DNA of 5,233 nucleotides from Candidatus Brocadiaceae bacterium (GTDB lineage: Bacteria; Planctomycetota; Brocadiia; SM23-32): NCBI GenBank assembly GCA_003567495.1, contig PWZK01000204.1:1-5233 (forward strand), given 5' to 3'. A model generated the notes under the pieces. The model was not told the origin of the DNA. It did not search any database and was given only the letters and a program-made list of their open reading frames with translations. Shown in pieces: positions 5,228 through 5,233 of the stretch (its first letter is position 1; every line of letters starts with the position of its first letter). A program made the position numbers and the translations under genes.

Positions 5228-5233
5228 AATATC

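Larger units (their letters stand above)
4874..5233. other. Right non-coding flank, hairpin-dense
   Basis: No credible gene is seen after the glycosyltransferase. The short frames present run across the repeats. At least six separate stem-loops occur, yet none is a textbook terminator with a strong U-tract. The window stops before the next gene. Confidence 0.7.

Noticed and set aside
5225..5230. TATAAT as a promoter -10 box
   Set aside because: The hexamer is perfect, but no TTGACA-like -35 lies 16-18 nt upstream and no TGn extension is present; kept only as a note on the repeat.

Overview
The window holds a compact three-gene block, all on the + strand, flanked on both sides by non-coding DNA rich in short inverted and dispersed repeats. 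The organism is bacterial. PTS enzyme I beside a PdxB-type vitamin B6 enzyme, together with repeat-studded intergenic DNA, would fit a Gram-negative lineage such as the Kiritimatiellota/PVC group or an uncultured relative. That placement is inference from gene types and style, not from a marker gene.

Layout. Positions 1-400 contain no credible gene. They hold a 21-nt palindrome, a perfect 12-bp hairpin, a reiterated ATATCCAATG motif, an AGCGCTGAAA repeat, a nested hairpin, and a 10-bp stem just before the Shine-Dalgarno of the first gene. Positions 401-2182 encode a complete enzyme I (PEP-protein phosphotransferase, ptsI-like). Positions 2222-3385 encode 4-phosphoerythronate dehydrogenase (pdxB), including its C-terminal dimerisation domain. 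Positions 3386-4873 encode a GT-B-fold, GT4-like glycosyltransferase whose ATG directly abuts the pdxB stop. Positions 4874-5233 are again non-coding, with at least six hairpins and second copies of three repeat motifs found in the left flank.

How the genes may work together. The 39-nt and 0-nt gaps suggest one transcript. Enzyme I converts PEP to pyruvate while phosphorylating HPr. PdxB oxidises 4-phosphoerythronate on the route to pyridoxal phosphate. The glycosyltransferase probably transfers a sugar from a nucleotide-sugar donor to an unknown acceptor. No HPr, EIIA or sugar permease gene is visible, so any functional link between the three is unproven; they may simply be co-transcribed. 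I found no clear mobile element, CRISPR array, tRNA, rRNA or new defence-type system. The least explained features are the repeats shared by the two flanks, the ptsI leader structure and the atypical glycosyltransferase.
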